From NCBI GenBank assembly GCA_964630665.1, contig CAZVVN010000005.1:14770-78769 (forward strand): a stretch of DNA of 64,000 nt. The letters run 5' to 3'. The notes below the pieces were generated by a model. That model worked only from the letters and a program-made list of their open reading frames with translations. It had not been told where the DNA came from and did not search any database. The DNA is from UBA9619 sp964630665. Lineage in GTDB: Bacteria > Pseudomonadota > Gammaproteobacteria > Arenicellales > UBA868. How positions within the stretch are numbered: the stretch's first letter is position 1; every line of letters starts with the position of its first letter. Below are positions 8,666 through 18,735 of the stretch, one piece after another. The position numbers were made by a program, and so were the translations under genes.

Positions 8666-11251
8666 ATGGCTCATCTTCTTGACCAGGATCTCGATTCTCA
8701 CACGCCTATGATGCGCCAGTACCTGCGCATCAAATCTTCACACCCGGATACGTTGGTGTTTTACCGGATGGGTGATTTCTACGAGTTATTCTATGAAGAT
8801 GCTGAGAAAGCATCTCGCCTGTTGGACATCACTTTGACTGCTCGAGGCAAGTCTGCCGGCCAGCCCGTGCCCATGGCTGGTGTACCGGTTCACAGTGTCG
8901 ATCAGTATCTTGCCAAACTAGTGCGTCAGTCGGAGCCGGTTGCGATCTGTGAACAGATCGGTGACCCAGCCAGGAGCAAAGGGCCGGTGGAACGCAAGGT
9001 CGTCCGTGTCGTCACCCCCGGTACGTTGATTGAAGAAGATCTACTGGATGAGAAGAGCGAGAACAGCATTGCGGCTGTCTGGATCAATGAAGGGAACCAC
9101 GCGATTGCGACACTGGAAATCTCCAGCGGTCGTTTCGAGGCCCGGGAACCACCCAGTATCAAAGCATTACGGGAGGAACTGGAGCGGCTACAGCCCACTG
9201 AACTGCTATACCCGGAAAACTCGGTGGACCATGATTATCCAGTTATCCCCGACTTGCCGACACGAACTGTCCCGTCATGGTACTACGATCTGGAGCGTGC
9301 CAGTACTCGATTGCAGGCACTGTTGGGCACCCGCGATCTCAGCGCTTTCGGCTGTCCAGGTCATCCTGCTGCCACGGCAACTGCAGGCGCTCTGATCCAG
9401 TACGTGCAGGATCTGCGCGGCACCACCCTGCCTCACATCAATTCACTGGCCATTGGTAATTTTGCCGACCAGATAATCATCGACCCTGCTACACGGCGAA
9501 ACCTGGAGATAGAAACCTCCAACTCTCCCGGTGGGATCTCACTGGTCGACCTTCTGGATGAGTGTGCGACGGGTATGGGCAGCCGACAGTTACGCCGCTG
9601 GCTGACCGGCCCAACACTCAACCGACACGAACTGACAGAACGGCATGACGCATTAACGGCACTGTCGACTCTCAAAACAGACGATCTTTTCCGATGTTTA
9701 AAAAAGATCGGGGATATCGAACGGGTTCTATCCAGAATCGCGATGGGGACCGCAAAACCGGCAGATCTCGTGCGGCTCAGAATGGCTTATGCCGTACTCC
9801 CTGATCTGGGTAACCAGCTGCGAGCAACGGGGAGCGCACGCTTGGCCCAGCTGGCTGAGTTCTCGAAACCCGAGCCGCAGGTGCTCGAACTCCTGGAGCG
9901 CTCTATCGCTGAGCAACCGGCGCCATTGATACGAGACGGTGGGGTCATTCGGACAGGCTTCGACTCAGAACTCGACGATTTGCGTACCCTGCAAACGGAT
10001 GACAACGCTCTTTTAGTGGAAATTGAAAAACGCGAGCAAACCAATTCAGGCATTCGCTCACTCAAGGTTCAATTCAATCGGGTCCACGGCTACTTCATCG
10101 AGGTTCCCCGTTCGCAGGCCGATAACGTCCCGCTCACCTACCACCGTCGCCAGACGTTAAAAAACGTTGAGCGTTACACCACCGAGGAACTCAAGACCTA
10201 CGAAGACCGAGTACTGCGTGCCAGAGAAAGAGGACTTGCCCGTGAGCGGTATCTCTACGAACACCTTCTACAAGGTTTTCAATCCGATCTTCCACGACTC
10301 CAGGCCGGTGCCAGAGCAATCGCTGAAGCCGACGCGCTGGACAATCTGGCCCGCCGCGCGAGGGAGCTCAACCTCTGCCGCCCGGAACTGGTCGAAGATC
10401 AGGTGCTCACGATCACTGGCGGCCGCCATCCAGTAGTGGAACACAGCCAGACCGACCCCTTCATCGCCAATGATCTGAAGCTCGACGAGTACGACCGGAT
10501 GTTACTCATTACCGGACCAAACATGGGTGGCAAAAGCACTTACATGCGGCAGGTCGCACTGATCGTACTCTTGGCCCACACTGGCAGCTTTGTTCCAGCT
10601 GATTCGGCCCGTGTCGGACCAATCAGGCAGATCTTCACCCGTATCGGCGCCTCCGACGACCTAGCTGGCGGCCGGTCGACATTCATGGTCGAGATGACCG
10701 AAATGGCTTATATCCTGCGTAACGCCAACTCCGAGAGCCTGGTTCTTGTTGACGAGATAGGCCGGGGAACAAGCACTTTTGATGGACTAGCGCTCGCCTC
10801 ATCCTGCGCGCTTGATCTCGCAAACAGGATTAACAGCTTCACTTTGTTCTCAACACATTATTTTGAACTGACTGCGCTACCTGCCCGGGCACCCAGCATG
10901 GTGAACGTTCACCTCGATGCTGTCGAACATGGCGACGGTATCGTGTTTCTTTATCAGCTAAAACCAGGGCCGGCGAGTCGAAGTTACGGCCTGCAGGTTG
11001 CCAGGCTTGCTGGACTGCCCGAACCGGTACTGGCTGATGCGCTGGAACGATTACTCGAACTTGAGCAACGTTACGAGCAGATCAGCGACAAAAACCGCCC
11101 TCAACAGGTGCCAATCTTCGCAACCCGTGATAAGACCGTCATAAACCAGGCGATTAAGCGCCTCCAGGATCTAGACCCCGAATCGATCAGCCCTCGAGAC
11201 GCCTTGGCATTACTCTTCGAATTGCAGCGCCTGGCCGGGGAACCCAAGTGA
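8666..11251 (+). CDS. mutS: DNA mismatch repair protein MutS
   Basis: Recognises mismatches and starts MutHL-dependent repair. From the ATG at 8666 the protein has 861 residues. The mismatch-reading motif [10 protein letters not shown] (Phe-x-Glu wedge) lies near residue 38, the Walker [10 protein letters not shown] near 613, the Walker B and signature region ([14 protein letters not shown]) near 690, and the STHYFELT switch after it. A TTG two codons upstream is an alternative start. There is no clear ribosome binding site, but the gene follows suhB by 9 nt, so coupling is likely. Confidence 0.97.
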   Translation: MAHLLDQDLDSHTPMMRQYLRIKSSHPDTLVFYRMGDFYELFYEDAEKASRLLDITLTARGKSAGQPVPMAGVPVHSVDQYLAKLVRQSEPVAICEQIGDPARSKGPVERKVVRVVTPGTLIEEDLLDEKSENSIAAVWINEGNHAIATLEISSGRFEAREPPSIKALREELERLQPTELLYPENSVDHDYPVIPDLPTRTVPSWYYDLERASTRLQALLGTRDLSAFGCPGHPAATATAGALIQYVQDLRGTTLPHINSLAIGNFADQIIIDPATRRNLEIETSNSPGGISLVDLLDECATGMGSRQLRRWLTGPTLNRHELTERHDALTALSTLKTDDLFRCLKKIGDIERVLSRIAMGTAKPADLVRLRMAYAVLPDLGNQLRATGSARLAQLAEFSKPEPQVLELLERSIAEQPAPLIRDGGVIRTGFDSELDDLRTLQTDDNALLVEIEKREQTNSGIRSLKVQFNRVHGYFIEVPRSQADNVPLTYHRRQTLKNVERYTTEELKTYEDRVLRARERGLARERYLYEHLLQGFQSDLPRLQAGARAIAEADALDNLARRARELNLCRPELVEDQVLTITGGRHPVVEHSQTDPFIANDLKLDEYDRMLLITGPNMGGKSTYMRQVALIVLLAHTGSFVPADSARVGPIRQIFTRIGASDDLAGGRSTFMVEMTEMAYILRNANSESLVLVDEIGRGTSTFDGLALASSCALDLANRINSFTLFSTHYFELTALPARAPSMVNVHLDAVEHGDGIVFLYQLKPGPASRSYGLQVARLAGLPEPVLADALERLLELEQRYEQISDKNRPQQVPIFATRDKTVINQAIKRLQDLDPESISPRDALALLFELQRLAGEPK

Positions 11252-11300
11252 TTCTGATCGTTCCAGTCGGTCTGACCCACTTGTTTCCCTACCATGACAG

Positions 11301-11328
11301 TCGACAGATGACTGGTCTGGAGTAAAAT
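11301..11328 (+). promoter_or_regulatory. Candidate sigma-70 promoter of fdxA
   Basis: A -35-like TCGACA (11301-11306) and a -10-like TAAAAT (11323-11328) are separated by 16 nt and lie about 43 nt before the fdxA start. Each differs from consensus at one position. It falls in the 119 nt gap after mutS, so fdxA can be transcribed on its own. Confidence 0.5.
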
Positions 11329-11370
11329 CAACCCTCTACAAGACGCCCGTACACAACCCGGAGCCGGATT

Positions 11371-11694
11371 ATGACCTACGTCGTTGTCGATTCATGCATA
11401 CGCTGCAAGCTAACTGACTGTGTCGAGGTGTGCCCAGTCGACTGCTTCCACGAAGGACCTAACTTCCTGGTCATCGACCCAGAGGAGTGTATTGACTGCA
11501 GCCTGTGTGAGCCCGAGTGCCCGGTGGACGCAATCTACGCCGAAGAAGATCTGCCAGAGGACCAGCAGAATTTTCTGGCACTCAATGCCGAACTTTCTCT
11601 GCAATGGCCAGTGATCACCGAGATGAAGGATCCGTTGCCGGATTCCGATGAATGGCGGGACGTTAAAGACAAACTGCAGTACCTGGAACGTTAG
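11371..11694 (+). CDS. fdxA: Seven-iron ferredoxin FdxA
   Basis: Small electron carrier with one 3Fe-4S and one 4Fe-4S cluster. The N-terminal half shows cysteines in the spacing [17 protein letters not shown] and [12 protein letters not shown], the AvFdI-like pattern. An acidic C-terminal tail of about 45 residues follows, with the segment [13 protein letters not shown] typical of this family. The MTYVV start is preceded by GGAGCCGGATT. In many proteobacteria fdxA follows mutS, as here. The physiological electron partner cannot be told from the sequence. Confidence 0.95.
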   Translation: MTYVVVDSCIRCKLTDCVEVCPVDCFHEGPNFLVIDPEECIDCSLCEPECPVDAIYAEEDLPEDQQNFLALNAELSLQWPVITEMKDPLPDSDEWRDVKDKLQYLER

Positions 11695-11714
11695 GCACGC
11701 TGTTAATCGAGACC

Positions 11715-11731
11715 CCGGCAGGTTCTGCCGG
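11715..11731. terminator. Hairpin between convergent fdxA and yajQ
   Basis: Perfect 7 bp inverted repeat CCGGCAG / CTGCCGG with a 3 nt loop in the 45 nt gap between two converging genes. The place suits a two-way terminator, but neither strand has a clear U-run after it, so the role is only suggested. Confidence 0.4.
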
Positions 11732-11739
11732 TGCCGACT

Positions 11740-12225
11740 TCAATCACGAAAATTTACGTACTGCAGCGGCAACCCGATCTCCTCGTTCTTCAGCAGCGCG
11801 ATAACCGCCTGCAGGTCATCACGCTTTTTTCCAGAAACGCGTAACTGATCTCCCTGAACAGCGGCCTGTACCTTCAGTTTTTGTTTTTTGATCTTTTTGA
11901 CCAGGTTCTTGGCAAGTTCCGATTCTATGCCGTGCCGAATCCTGACCACCTGCCGGACCTTGCCTGCACCCCGTTCCTCGATCTCACCGGCCTGTAAACA
12001 GGTGACGTCAATTCCACGCTTGGCAAGCCTCATGTCCAGAATATCGGTGATCTGGCCAATCTTGAAGTCATCGTCGGCGTAGATCGTTAACAATGACTCG
12101 GCCTGATCTACCCGGGCATCACTGCCCTTGAAATCAAAACGATTGCCCACCTCACGATTGACCTGATCTACCGCGTTTTTTACTTCGTGCCAGTCGACCT
12201 GGCTCACCACATCAAATGTCGGCAT
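11740..12225 (-). CDS. yajQ: YajQ family nucleotide-binding protein
   Basis: 161-residue member of the UPF0234/DUF520 family; some members bind cyclic-di-GMP or nucleic acids. The characteristic start MPTFDVVSQVDWHEVKNAVDQ and the motif NRFDFKGSDARVD are present, as is the C-terminal KDD/LP segment with LPLQYVNFRD. The ATG at 12225 has GGAGGTTTTCAAA in front, a strong ribosome binding site. It lies 144 nt beyond pgpA, far enough for its own promoter. The exact function in this organism is unknown. Confidence 0.93.
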   Translation of the reverse strand: MPTFDVVSQVDWHEVKNAVDQVNREVGNRFDFKGSDARVDQAESLLTIYADDDFKIGQITDILDMRLAKRGIDVTCLQAGEIEERGAGKVRQVVRIRHGIESELAKNLVKKIKKQKLKVQAAVQGDQLRVSGKKRDDLQAVIALLKNEEIGLPLQYVNFRD

Positions 12226-12369
12226 TTTGAAAACCTCCGGGTATCACCGGTCAAGCTGTTTCTTTGTTCGCGATTGTAAAATGTCAGCGACCCGAGTTCG
12301 GCCATTATCCCAAAGGATAAGATTCTCCCTATGAATATAAGCTGGGCCCGATTGTCCATTTGCCGAAAA

Positions 12370-12840
12370 TCACAGCCACCACATGCCCGCTTGAAGGACG
12401 ATGTTGGTCATAATCCCAGCGGCAATATCGTCAGCGACGATCCCCGCCCCGCCCTTGATCTTTCGCTCGCACAGTCCTATCGGGGGTGGCTTGATAATAT
12501 CAAAGAACCTGAAGAGCACAAATCCTGCAAGTATGCTCCAGGCTGTCAGTGGTACTGCAGTCATTGCCACCAGATAACCGGCGATCTCGTCGATCACGAT
12601 TGATCCGTCGTCGTTGCTATCCAAATATCGGGCCGCCCTGCCAGCAACCGGTACAGCAAACAACCCGAACGCAACTGCAAGCATCACGGCGAACAATGGA
12701 TCCAAGGAAGACTGCAGCCAGACCAACGGCAAACCGATCAACGTTCCGAAAGTACCGGGCGCTACTGGCGATCGGCCGACACCTAATCCTTGGGCCAGGA
12801 ACACCACGGCTCTTTCAGCCGACAGGTTCAGCCCATACAT
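12370..12840 (-). CDS. pgpA: Phosphatidylglycerophosphatase A
   Basis: Membrane phosphatase that makes phosphatidylglycerol from phosphatidylglycerol phosphate. The 156-residue protein shows the N-terminal GLGVGRSPVAPGTFGTLIGLPL motif, the acidic active-site patch DDGSIVIDEIAGYLVAM, and the closing segment RKIKGGAGIVADDIAAGI. Three to four hydrophobic segments are visible. It starts 3 nt after the thiL stop, giving the conserved nusB-thiL-pgpA order. Confidence 0.93.
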   Translation of the reverse strand: MYGLNLSAERAVVFLAQGLGVGRSPVAPGTFGTLIGLPLVWLQSSLDPLFAVMLAVAFGLFAVPVAGRAARYLDSNDDGSIVIDEIAGYLVAMTAVPLTAWSILAGFVLFRFFDIIKPPPIGLCERKIKGGAGIVADDIAAGIMTNIVLQAGMWWL

Positions 12841-12843
12841 GGA

Positions 12844-13818
12844 TCAATCGCCGGCCAGCCAAGTGTGGAGATGACCTGCACCAGTCACGTTGTAATGTTC
12901 CGACCCCGGCCCGATCAGGCGTATGCCCTCACCAGCACAGATCTCACCGATTTTTTTTGTTTTGGAGGCTTTTTCCTGCTCCAGTGCTTCTATTTTCGTT
13001 TCGTACCGCCTCGGCGCTGTAAAACACAACTCATAATCATCCCCGCCTGCCAGTGCTGATGACCGTGCAGCTCGATCGCCACAGACAGCCGACGCTGCCG
13101 GCGACACCGGCAGTAACGAAACGTCCAGGACTGCCCCGAGGCCACCACTGCGGTGCAGGATGTGCCCAAGATCGGCTAATAATCCGTCGGACAGATCAAT
13201 TGCAGCACTTGCGAGCCCTCTTAACGAGCAGCCCAGCGTGACCCTCGGTTCCGGGGCATTCAGCCGCCTCATAAGCCAAAGCTGGTTTGGATCAGCTTGA
13301 TCAGCTCCCGCCTGGATAATGCCAAGCCCGATCGACGCATCCCCCAGACTTCCACTGACCCAGATCTGGTCCCCCGGGCTGGCTCCGCTTCTTGTGATCG
13401 CGGTTCCGACAGGCAGAGTTCCAGCCACCGTGACCGTGATGCACAGTGGACCACTGCAAGTATCACCGCCAATGAGAGCAACACTGTATTGCTCAGCAAG
13501 GCTCATAAACCCCAGCGAGAATTGGCTGAGCCAATCCTCCTCTGCATGCGGCAAGACCAGGCTCAACAGCGCCCAACGTGGAACCGCCCCCATTGCGGCA
13601 AGATCACTCAGGTTGACCGCCAAGCTCTTGTGGCCCAAGTCGAGAGCGCTGGTACCGACTGGAAAATGAACCGATTCAACCAGCGTGTCGGTGGCGAGCA
13701 CAGTCTCCTCCCCCGCCTGGTTCTTCACGACAGCGCCATCATCGCCGATTCCCACCACCACATCGGCCGGGTATGAACCGTGTAGAAAGTAACGGTCGAT
13801 GATCTCGAATTCGTCCAT
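12844..13818 (-). CDS. thiL: Thiamine-monophosphate kinase
   Basis: Phosphorylates thiamine monophosphate to thiamine diphosphate, the cofactor of enzymes such as the AceE-like protein at 48.4-50.8 kb. It belongs to the PurM/AIR synthetase fold: VVVGIGDDGAVV near 22, the GGDTCSGP segment, the DLSDGLLADLGHI motif, and AGGDDYELCFT near the end. The ATG at 13818 gives MDEFEIIDRYF (324 residues) and lies 5 nt after the nusB stop; a longer in-frame reading would enter nusB. Confidence 0.95.
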   Translation of the reverse strand: MDEFEIIDRYFLHGSYPADVVVGIGDDGAVVKNQAGEETVLATDTLVESVHFPVGTSALDLGHKSLAVNLSDLAAMGAVPRWALLSLVLPHAEEDWLSQFSLGFMSLAEQYSVALIGGDTCSGPLCITVTVAGTLPVGTAITRSGASPGDQIWVSGSLGDASIGLGIIQAGADQADPNQLWLMRRLNAPEPRVTLGCSLRGLASAAIDLSDGLLADLGHILHRSGGLGAVLDVSLLPVSPAASAVCGDRAARSSALAGGDDYELCFTAPRRYETKIEALEQEKASKTKKIGEICAGEGIRLIGPGSEHYNVTGAGHLHTWLAGD

Positions 13819-13823
13819 CGGGC

Positions 13824-14261
13824 CTAGCAGGCCGGTAGCCTGGATTTCTTGCCTGGCCGGAGCTGGTTGCTCAAACAATCAAGAACCCCGTTGACAAACC
13901 GGTAACCTTCCTCAGACCCAAATATTCGACTCAACTCGATGGCCTCATTCAAAACGACCTTGTGAGGGATCTTTGGCTCGTGCAGCAGCTCATAAGCCGC
14001 AAGGCGCAGAATAGAGCGTTCCACCGGGTCCAATGAGTCCAACTCGCGAGAGAGACATGGTCTCAGACACTCATCAAGGGAGGAGCAATAGCCCGGAATG
14101 TTCTCAATCAGCTGAAGGAAGTAATCTCGATTGACACCGGAGTATGCATCATCACTGATAAAACCGGGTTCGATCTCAGCCGCACTCTGACCGGTCAATT
14201 CCCACTGGTAAAGCGCCTGCACTGCGCTGCGACGAGCCAGATGGCGACTGCCCGAGCTCAT
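13824..14261 (-). CDS. nusB: Transcription antitermination factor NusB
   Basis: All-helical RNA-binding protein of the rrn antitermination complex. The 145 residues show the family start RHLARRSAVQALYQWELTG, the DPVERSILRLAAYEL helix, and the C-terminal KVVLNEAIELSRIFGSEEGYRFVNGVLD segment. Its ATG overlaps the ribB stop codon (ATGA), meaning translational coupling. The lumazine synthase gene ribH, which usually sits just before nusB, is not there. Confidence 0.96.
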   Translation of the reverse strand: MSSGSRHLARRSAVQALYQWELTGQSAAEIEPGFISDDAYSGVNRDYFLQLIENIPGYCSSLDECLRPCLSRELDSLDPVERSILRLAAYELLHEPKIPHKVVLNEAIELSRIFGSEEGYRFVNGVLDCLSNQLRPGKKSRLPAC

Positions 14262-15388
14262 CCCCTTACACGAGGTGGGTCGCTGAGGTACTCGATCACT
14301 GTTAACCCGAACCCGGACAATGCGTGTGTCCGGCGGGGCGTTCCCATCACGATGACTTCACCGACATTCAGATCAGCCAGAATTTGACTACCGGCACCCA
14401 GCATCCGCAACTCCCGACCCTCACCATCGTCACTGGATTCGCCGCGCAGTCTCCGCTCCAGTGTCGCTGCATCCTCGGCATAGGCCAGGAGCACGAGTAC
14501 GCCATGGCCTTTAGCAGCTATCTGCTGCAAGGCCGAATCGACGGTCCAGCGTCCGGTATCCCTCGCTTCGGCCAACATGTCATACACCCCGCGGTGGCTT
14601 TGAACCCGAACCAACGTCGGCTGATCCGTCTGAATATTTCCTGCGACCAGCGCCAAGTGGACATGTCGCAACTCGGCATCTTCATAGACCACCGCACGGA
14701 ACTGACCGTGCCGGGTTTCAATCAGATTCTCCGAGACACGCCAGACAGTCGGTTCATTCTTGAGGCGATAGCGGATCAGATCGGCAATCGCACCGATCCG
14801 AATCTGATGTTTGCTTCCAAATTCAACGAGGTCTGGAAGGCGGGCCATGGTTCCATCCGGGTTCAGAATCTCGCAAATCACGCTAGCAGGCTCAAAACCG
14901 CACATTCGAGCCAGATCGACTCCCGCTTCAGTATGCCCGGCCCGGGTCAACACGCCGCCGGGTTGTGCCATGACCGGAAAGACGTGACCTGGTGTGACAA
15001 TATCGTCGGCCGTTGCATTCTCGCTGACTGCCGACAGGATTGTCGTCGCCCGATCAGCAGCCGAAATGCCGGTGGTAACGCCGCGCGCTGCTTCAATAGA
15101 TACAGTAAAATTTGTTGAATAACGGGAATCATTGTCCCTGACCATCAGCGGCAGATTGAGTCTTTGGCAGCGCTCATCAGTCAATGTCAGACAGATCAAA
15201 CCACGTCCATGCGATGCCATGAAGTTAATGTGATCAGCGGTCACACAGCCTGCCGCAATGACCAAGTCTCCTTCATTCTCCCGGTCCTCGTCATCAACCA
15301 GAATCACCATCTTACCGTTCCGGTAGTCCTCGAGAATTTCCTCGATCGGACTGACCCGCAGATCCGACAGATCGGGCTTGAGCGTCAT
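14258..15388 (-). CDS. ribB: 3,4-dihydroxy-2-butanone 4-phosphate synthase with degenerate GTP cyclohydrolase II domain (RibBX type)
   Basis: The N-terminal half (about 1-205) is a complete RibB domain: [12 protein letters not shown], the [10 protein letters not shown] loop, [11 protein letters not shown] and the [15 protein letters not shown] segment. It makes the four-carbon precursor of riboflavin. The C-terminal half (about 210-376) has the GCH-II fold ([36 protein letters not shown]), but the three zinc cysteines of active RibA enzymes are missing and the catalytic region is rewritten. Such RibBX hybrids are known in proteobacteria and do not have cyclohydrolase activity. It is coupled to nusB by a 4 nt overlap. 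A separate ribA must exist elsewhere. Confidence 0.92.
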   Translation of the reverse strand: MTLKPDLSDLRVSPIEEILEDYRNGKMVILVDDEDRENEGDLVIAAGCVTADHINFMASHGRGLICLTLTDERCQRLNLPLMVRDNDSRYSTNFTVSIEAARGVTTGISAADRATTILSAVSENATADDIVTPGHVFPVMAQPGGVLTRAGHTEAGVDLARMCGFEPASVICEILNPDGTMARLPDLVEFGSKHQIRIGAIADLIRYRLKNEPTVWRVSENLIETRHGQFRAVVYEDAELRHVHLALVAGNIQTDQPTLVRVQSHRGVYDMLAEARDTGRWTVDSALQQIAAKGHGVLVLLAYAEDAATLERRLRGESSDDGEGRELRMLGAGSQILADLNVGEVIVMGTPRRTHALSGFGLTVIEYLSDPPRVRG

Positions 15389-15449
15389 ATCGTCACTTCT
15401 GCGGCTTCAAGGCAAAAACGCTTCGGGCTCGGCTTTGAATCGGAGTGAC

Positions 15450-16058
15450 TCATTTCTGACAATCCCACAGTCTTTTGAGGTAACGAGCGACCAGGTCGAC
15501 TTCGACGTGTACGCTATCACCGGATTCAAGGCTGCCCAGAGTCGTCACAGTCAGCGTATGCGGCACAATATTAACCTCGATGTCGACTGCATTCGTGGAG
15601 TCGGTCACCTTGTTAATGGTCAGGCTGACTCCATCCAGCGCCACCGAACCTTTCTCAGCAAGAAATTGTGCCAAGTTTCGTCGGCAGCGGAATATCATGG
15701 ATTCCGAACGCCCAGCCGCCTGTCGGTCAACCAAGGTGGCGATTCCGTCGACATGGCCAGAAACCAGGTGACCACCGTACCGGTCGTTAAAGTTCATTGC
15801 CCGTTCCAGGTTTACAAAGTCACCAATTTCCAGCGTCCCCAGATTGGTTCGATCAAGGGTTTCAAGAGAGATGTCAAAATCCACGCGGGCGCCGTCTTGC
15901 TGGACGGCAGTCAAGCAGGCACCGTTGACAGAGACACTCTCACCGATGCTCACCACCTCTTTCTCCAGCACACTTGCATAGATTCCAAGACATAGATCCC
16001 CCCCTTGTCGAGTCATCAACGCAACCTCGCCGCGAGCCTCGACGATACCAGTGAACAT
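15450..16058 (-). CDS. ribE: Riboflavin synthase, alpha subunit
   Basis: Catalyses dismutation of two lumazine molecules to riboflavin. The 202-residue protein is made of two lumazine-binding repeats: MFTGIVEARGEV with SVNGACLTAV in the first, and SGHVDGIATLV with ALDGVSLTINKV in the second. Its ATG at 16058 shares one base with the ribD stop (TGATG), so the two genes are coupled. A 61 nt spacer separates it from ribB. It is a paralogue of, and should not be confused with, the missing RibH. Confidence 0.95.
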   Translation of the reverse strand: MFTGIVEARGEVALMTRQGGDLCLGIYASVLEKEVVSIGESVSVNGACLTAVQQDGARVDFDISLETLDRTNLGTLEIGDFVNLERAMNFNDRYGGHLVSGHVDGIATLVDRQAAGRSESMIFRCRRNLAQFLAEKGSVALDGVSLTINKVTDSTNAVDIEVNIVPHTLTVTTLGSLESGDSVHVEVDLVARYLKRLWDCQK

Positions 16059-17170
16059 CACTCGCCCCCTTCTCTGATCGGTCGATAGACCGCCTTTATA
16101 TCCCGCCCGATCCGGCCCACATCTAGAATCTCATATCGAATTCGATCTTTCATACTCCTGACACCCCGAACGACGAACATTCCGCGACCAGTGCTGCCCA
16201 GAACATCCGGTGAACTGTAGGTTATGATTTCATCTACTAGCCCTGCAGCCACGAAGGCCCCGGACACGTCAGCTCCGGCCTCGACCAGAATCTCATTACA
16301 ACCACGTTGACCAAGCAGCTCAACCAGAGCAGATAGGTCAACACGCCCATCTACTCCCGGCATACGCATACACTCTGTCCTGGAGTCAAATATATCGCCA
16401 TAGGCGTCTTTCCCTGAGGTTACGATCAACACCGGCCCGTCCACGCTAAAGATTGCGGCACCAGGGTCAAGGCGTGCCTTCCCGTCCAGCACCACCCGCA
16501 GACTGGGAGCCAAGGGCTCATCCACGCGTGCATTCAATCGCGGATCATCCTCGATCACCGTCCCGATGCCGGTAACCAAAGCGCAACTGCGTGCCCGCAG
16601 GCAATGCACGTCCCGCCGAGATGCTTCAGAGGTAATCCACTGGCTGCTGCCATCCATCGCAGCTGTTCTGCCGTCGAGAGTGGCTGCCACCTTGACTCGG
16701 ACCAACGGCTGCCCTGTTCCCATCCGCTTGACAAACCCCTCATTGAGCTTGTGGGCCTCCACAGAACCGATTCCAACATCGACATCAATGCCGGCTGCTC
16801 GCAAACTCGCGACTCCCTGACCGGAAACCTTCGGATTAGGATCCAGCATCGCGGCTACGACCCGCTTAACACCAACTCTTATAAGGCTGTCAGCGCATGG
16901 CCCGGTACGGCCCGTGTGACAGCACGGCTCTAGGGTTACGAACACTTCCGCGCCACTGGCTCGCCTGCCAGCTTGCTCCAGCGCCATGACCTCGGCATGG
17001 CTTTCACCCGCCCATTCGTGCCAGCCCTCGCCTACGACTTGGTCGTCAAACACGATCACACAGCCGACTCGAGGGTTCGGCCGTGTTGTATAAAGCCCCT
17101 TAGAGGCGAGCGCCAGGGCTTGCGACATATACCGCTGTTCCCGATACTCCTCGGCTAGCGCTGAATTCAT
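16058..17170 (-). CDS. ribD: Bifunctional riboflavin deaminase-reductase RibD
   Basis: Carries out the deaminase and reductase steps after GTP cyclohydrolase II. The N-terminal deaminase domain (about 1-150) has the zinc motif HAEVMALEQAG and PCCHTGRTGPCADSLI. The C-terminal reductase domain has VKVAATLDGRTAAMDGSSQWITS and LVEAGADVSGAFV. Length 370 fits. The ATG overlaps the nrdR stop by 4 nt (ATGA), and its own stop overlaps ribE, so nrdR-ribD-ribE are read as one coupled unit. Confidence 0.95.
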   Translation of the reverse strand: MNSALAEEYREQRYMSQALALASKGLYTTRPNPRVGCVIVFDDQVVGEGWHEWAGESHAEVMALEQAGRRASGAEVFVTLEPCCHTGRTGPCADSLIRVGVKRVVAAMLDPNPKVSGQGVASLRAAGIDVDVGIGSVEAHKLNEGFVKRMGTGQPLVRVKVAATLDGRTAAMDGSSQWITSEASRRDVHCLRARSCALVTGIGTVIEDDPRLNARVDEPLAPSLRVVLDGKARLDPGAAIFSVDGPVLIVTSGKDAYGDIFDSRTECMRMPGVDGRVDLSALVELLGQRGCNEILVEAGADVSGAFVAAGLVDEIITYSSPDVLGSTGRGMFVVRGVRSMKDRIRYEILDVGRIGRDIKAVYRPIREGGE

Positions 17171-17685
17171 TTTTTTGCTGTCATTTCTGTGTCAGCCAGC
17201 AACGACAATTGAGCGACTTCCGGGGTACGCTGGCGCGAGCGTTCCAGACGGTCGACCTCATCAGTGAATGCCGAGGCATCTTCAAAGCGTCGGTAGACCG
17301 AGGCGTAGCGCACGTAAGCCACCTCGTCCAGCTTCTGCAAAGCATCCATCACCACCTGTCCGATCACGGACGAGCTTATTTCCCGTTCCCCGGAGAGTTT
17401 CTGCAGGCGGGTTATGCTGAGCACTGTGGACTCGATTTCATCCACACCGACGGGGCGTTTTTCCAAAGCCCGCATGATGCCCCGCCTCAGTTTTTCTTCA
17501 TTCCACAACTCACGTCGTCCGTCACTCTTGATGACCCGAGGGTGATCCAGTGCCGACCGCTCGAAAGTGGTAAAACGGTGCTCACAGCCCTGGCAGGTTC
17601 GACGCCGGCGGATGGCATCACCGCCGTCGCTCAGCCGCGAATCGATGACCCGCGTCTGGTCGGATCCACAACTGGGGCAGCGCAC
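17167..17685 (-). CDS. nrdR: Transcriptional repressor NrdR
   Basis: Zinc-ribbon and ATP-cone repressor of ribonucleotide reductase genes. The N-terminal zinc ribbon has CPSCGS and CQGCEHRF, followed by the ATP-cone (KSDGRRELWNEEKLRRGIMRAL). I chose the GTG at 17685 because it gives the family start M-RCPSCG (172 residues); the longer in-frame reading reaches into secF. No NrdR box was searched for genome-wide. It links the sec block (secF stop 34 nt upstream) to the riboflavin genes. Confidence 0.92.
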   Translation of the reverse strand: MRCPSCGSDQTRVIDSRLSDGGDAIRRRRTCQGCEHRFTTFERSALDHPRVIKSDGRRELWNEEKLRRGIMRALEKRPVGVDEIESTVLSITRLQKLSGEREISSSVIGQVVMDALQKLDEVAYVRYASVYRRFEDASAFTDEVDRLERSRQRTPEVAQLSLLADTEMTAKK

Positions 17686-17719
17686 GTTGGCCCCCGAAAG
17701 ATCTGGAAGCGCCGTTGCC

Positions 17720-18727
17720 TCAAGGCAACGCGTCTGCTTCCTCTCCTTCCTTACTGACCGGCAGCATGTCATCGCGGGATATACCCATACTCAAGACAAC
17801 CGGACTTGCCACAAAAATAGACGAATAGGTTCCGACCAGTACCCCAATCAGAAGCGCCGCGGCGAATCCTTTTATGATCTCGCCCCCAACCAGTAGCAGC
17901 GTCACGACCACCAGCAACGTGGTCAGTGAAGTCAGCAGTGTGCGGCGAAGGGTCTGGTTGATCGCGCTGTTCATGATCTCGCTGACCGTGCCACGGCGCA
18001 TCTTGCGAAAATTCTCCCTTATTCGGTCAAACACAACAATTGTATCGTTCAATGAATATCCAATTACCGCCAACACCGCTGCCAGTACCGGTAGAGAGAA
18101 TTCAAGACCGGTCAAAGAGAAGAACCCTATCGTGATCGCCACGTCATGAACAAGAGCAGTGACGGCTCCCAGGGCAAAACGCCACTCGAACCGCCAGGCT
18201 ACGTAAGCCAGGATCCCGATCAATGCGTACAGCATGGCGAGACCGCCGTCCTCCGTCAATTCATCACCCACCTGGGGCCCGACAAACTCGACGCGCCGCA
18301 TCTGAACGCGACAATCCTGGGACTGGTTACCCTCCGTCACGCAGCGTTGGCTTTTCCCTTCTGGACTTTCTGCCAGAGTTTCCGAGAACGGCGCTCTAAG
18401 AGATGTCATGATCAGGCTACTGGTCTCAGCTGCGTTGGCCGCACTGTTAGCGGGGAGTCGAATCATGACATCACGGGACGTCCCGAAATACTGAACAATG
18501 ACATCATCAAATCCTGCATTTTGCAGACTCGCCCGGATCTCGTTTGCGTCTACCGTCTCGGTATAAGAGACTTCAACCAGGGTCCCGCCGGTGAAGTCGA
18601 TACCGAAGTTCAGTCCCCGGGAAAAAAGCGACACCAGTCCGATCGCAATGACAACTACCGACGCCAGGACTGCCTGTTTTCGCCGACCTAAGAAATCGAT
18701 TCGTGTGTCTCGCTTAAGAAATTCCAT
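17720..18727 (-). CDS. secF: Protein translocase subunit SecF
   Basis: Inner-membrane RND-type partner of SecD that uses the proton gradient to assist Sec export. The 335-residue protein has an N-terminal membrane helix (about 15-35), the conserved GIDFTGGTLVEV segment, a periplasmic domain, then five membrane segments with the conserved SLNDTIVVFDRIREN motif. The start at 18727 lies 8 nt after the secD stop. Confidence 0.96.
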   Translation of the reverse strand: MEFLKRDTRIDFLGRRKQAVLASVVVIAIGLVSLFSRGLNFGIDFTGGTLVEVSYTETVDANEIRASLQNAGFDDVIVQYFGTSRDVMIRLPANSAANAAETSSLIMTSLRAPFSETLAESPEGKSQRCVTEGNQSQDCRVQMRRVEFVGPQVGDELTEDGGLAMLYALIGILAYVAWRFEWRFALGAVTALVHDVAITIGFFSLTGLEFSLPVLAAVLAVIGYSLNDTIVVFDRIRENFRKMRRGTVSEIMNSAINQTLRRTLLTSLTTLLVVVTLLLVGGEIIKGFAAALLIGVLVGTYSSIFVASPVVLSMGISRDDMLPVSKEGEEADALP

Positions 18728-18735
18728 AACTCGCC

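Noticed and set aside
14324..15118. 264-codon open frame antisense to ribB
   Set aside because: Shadow of ribB, with no recognisable motif or ribosome binding site.
15389..15449. Possible FMN riboswitch between ribE and ribB
   Set aside because: Only 61 nt and no RFN-type conserved bases; the genes are internal to a coupled operon.
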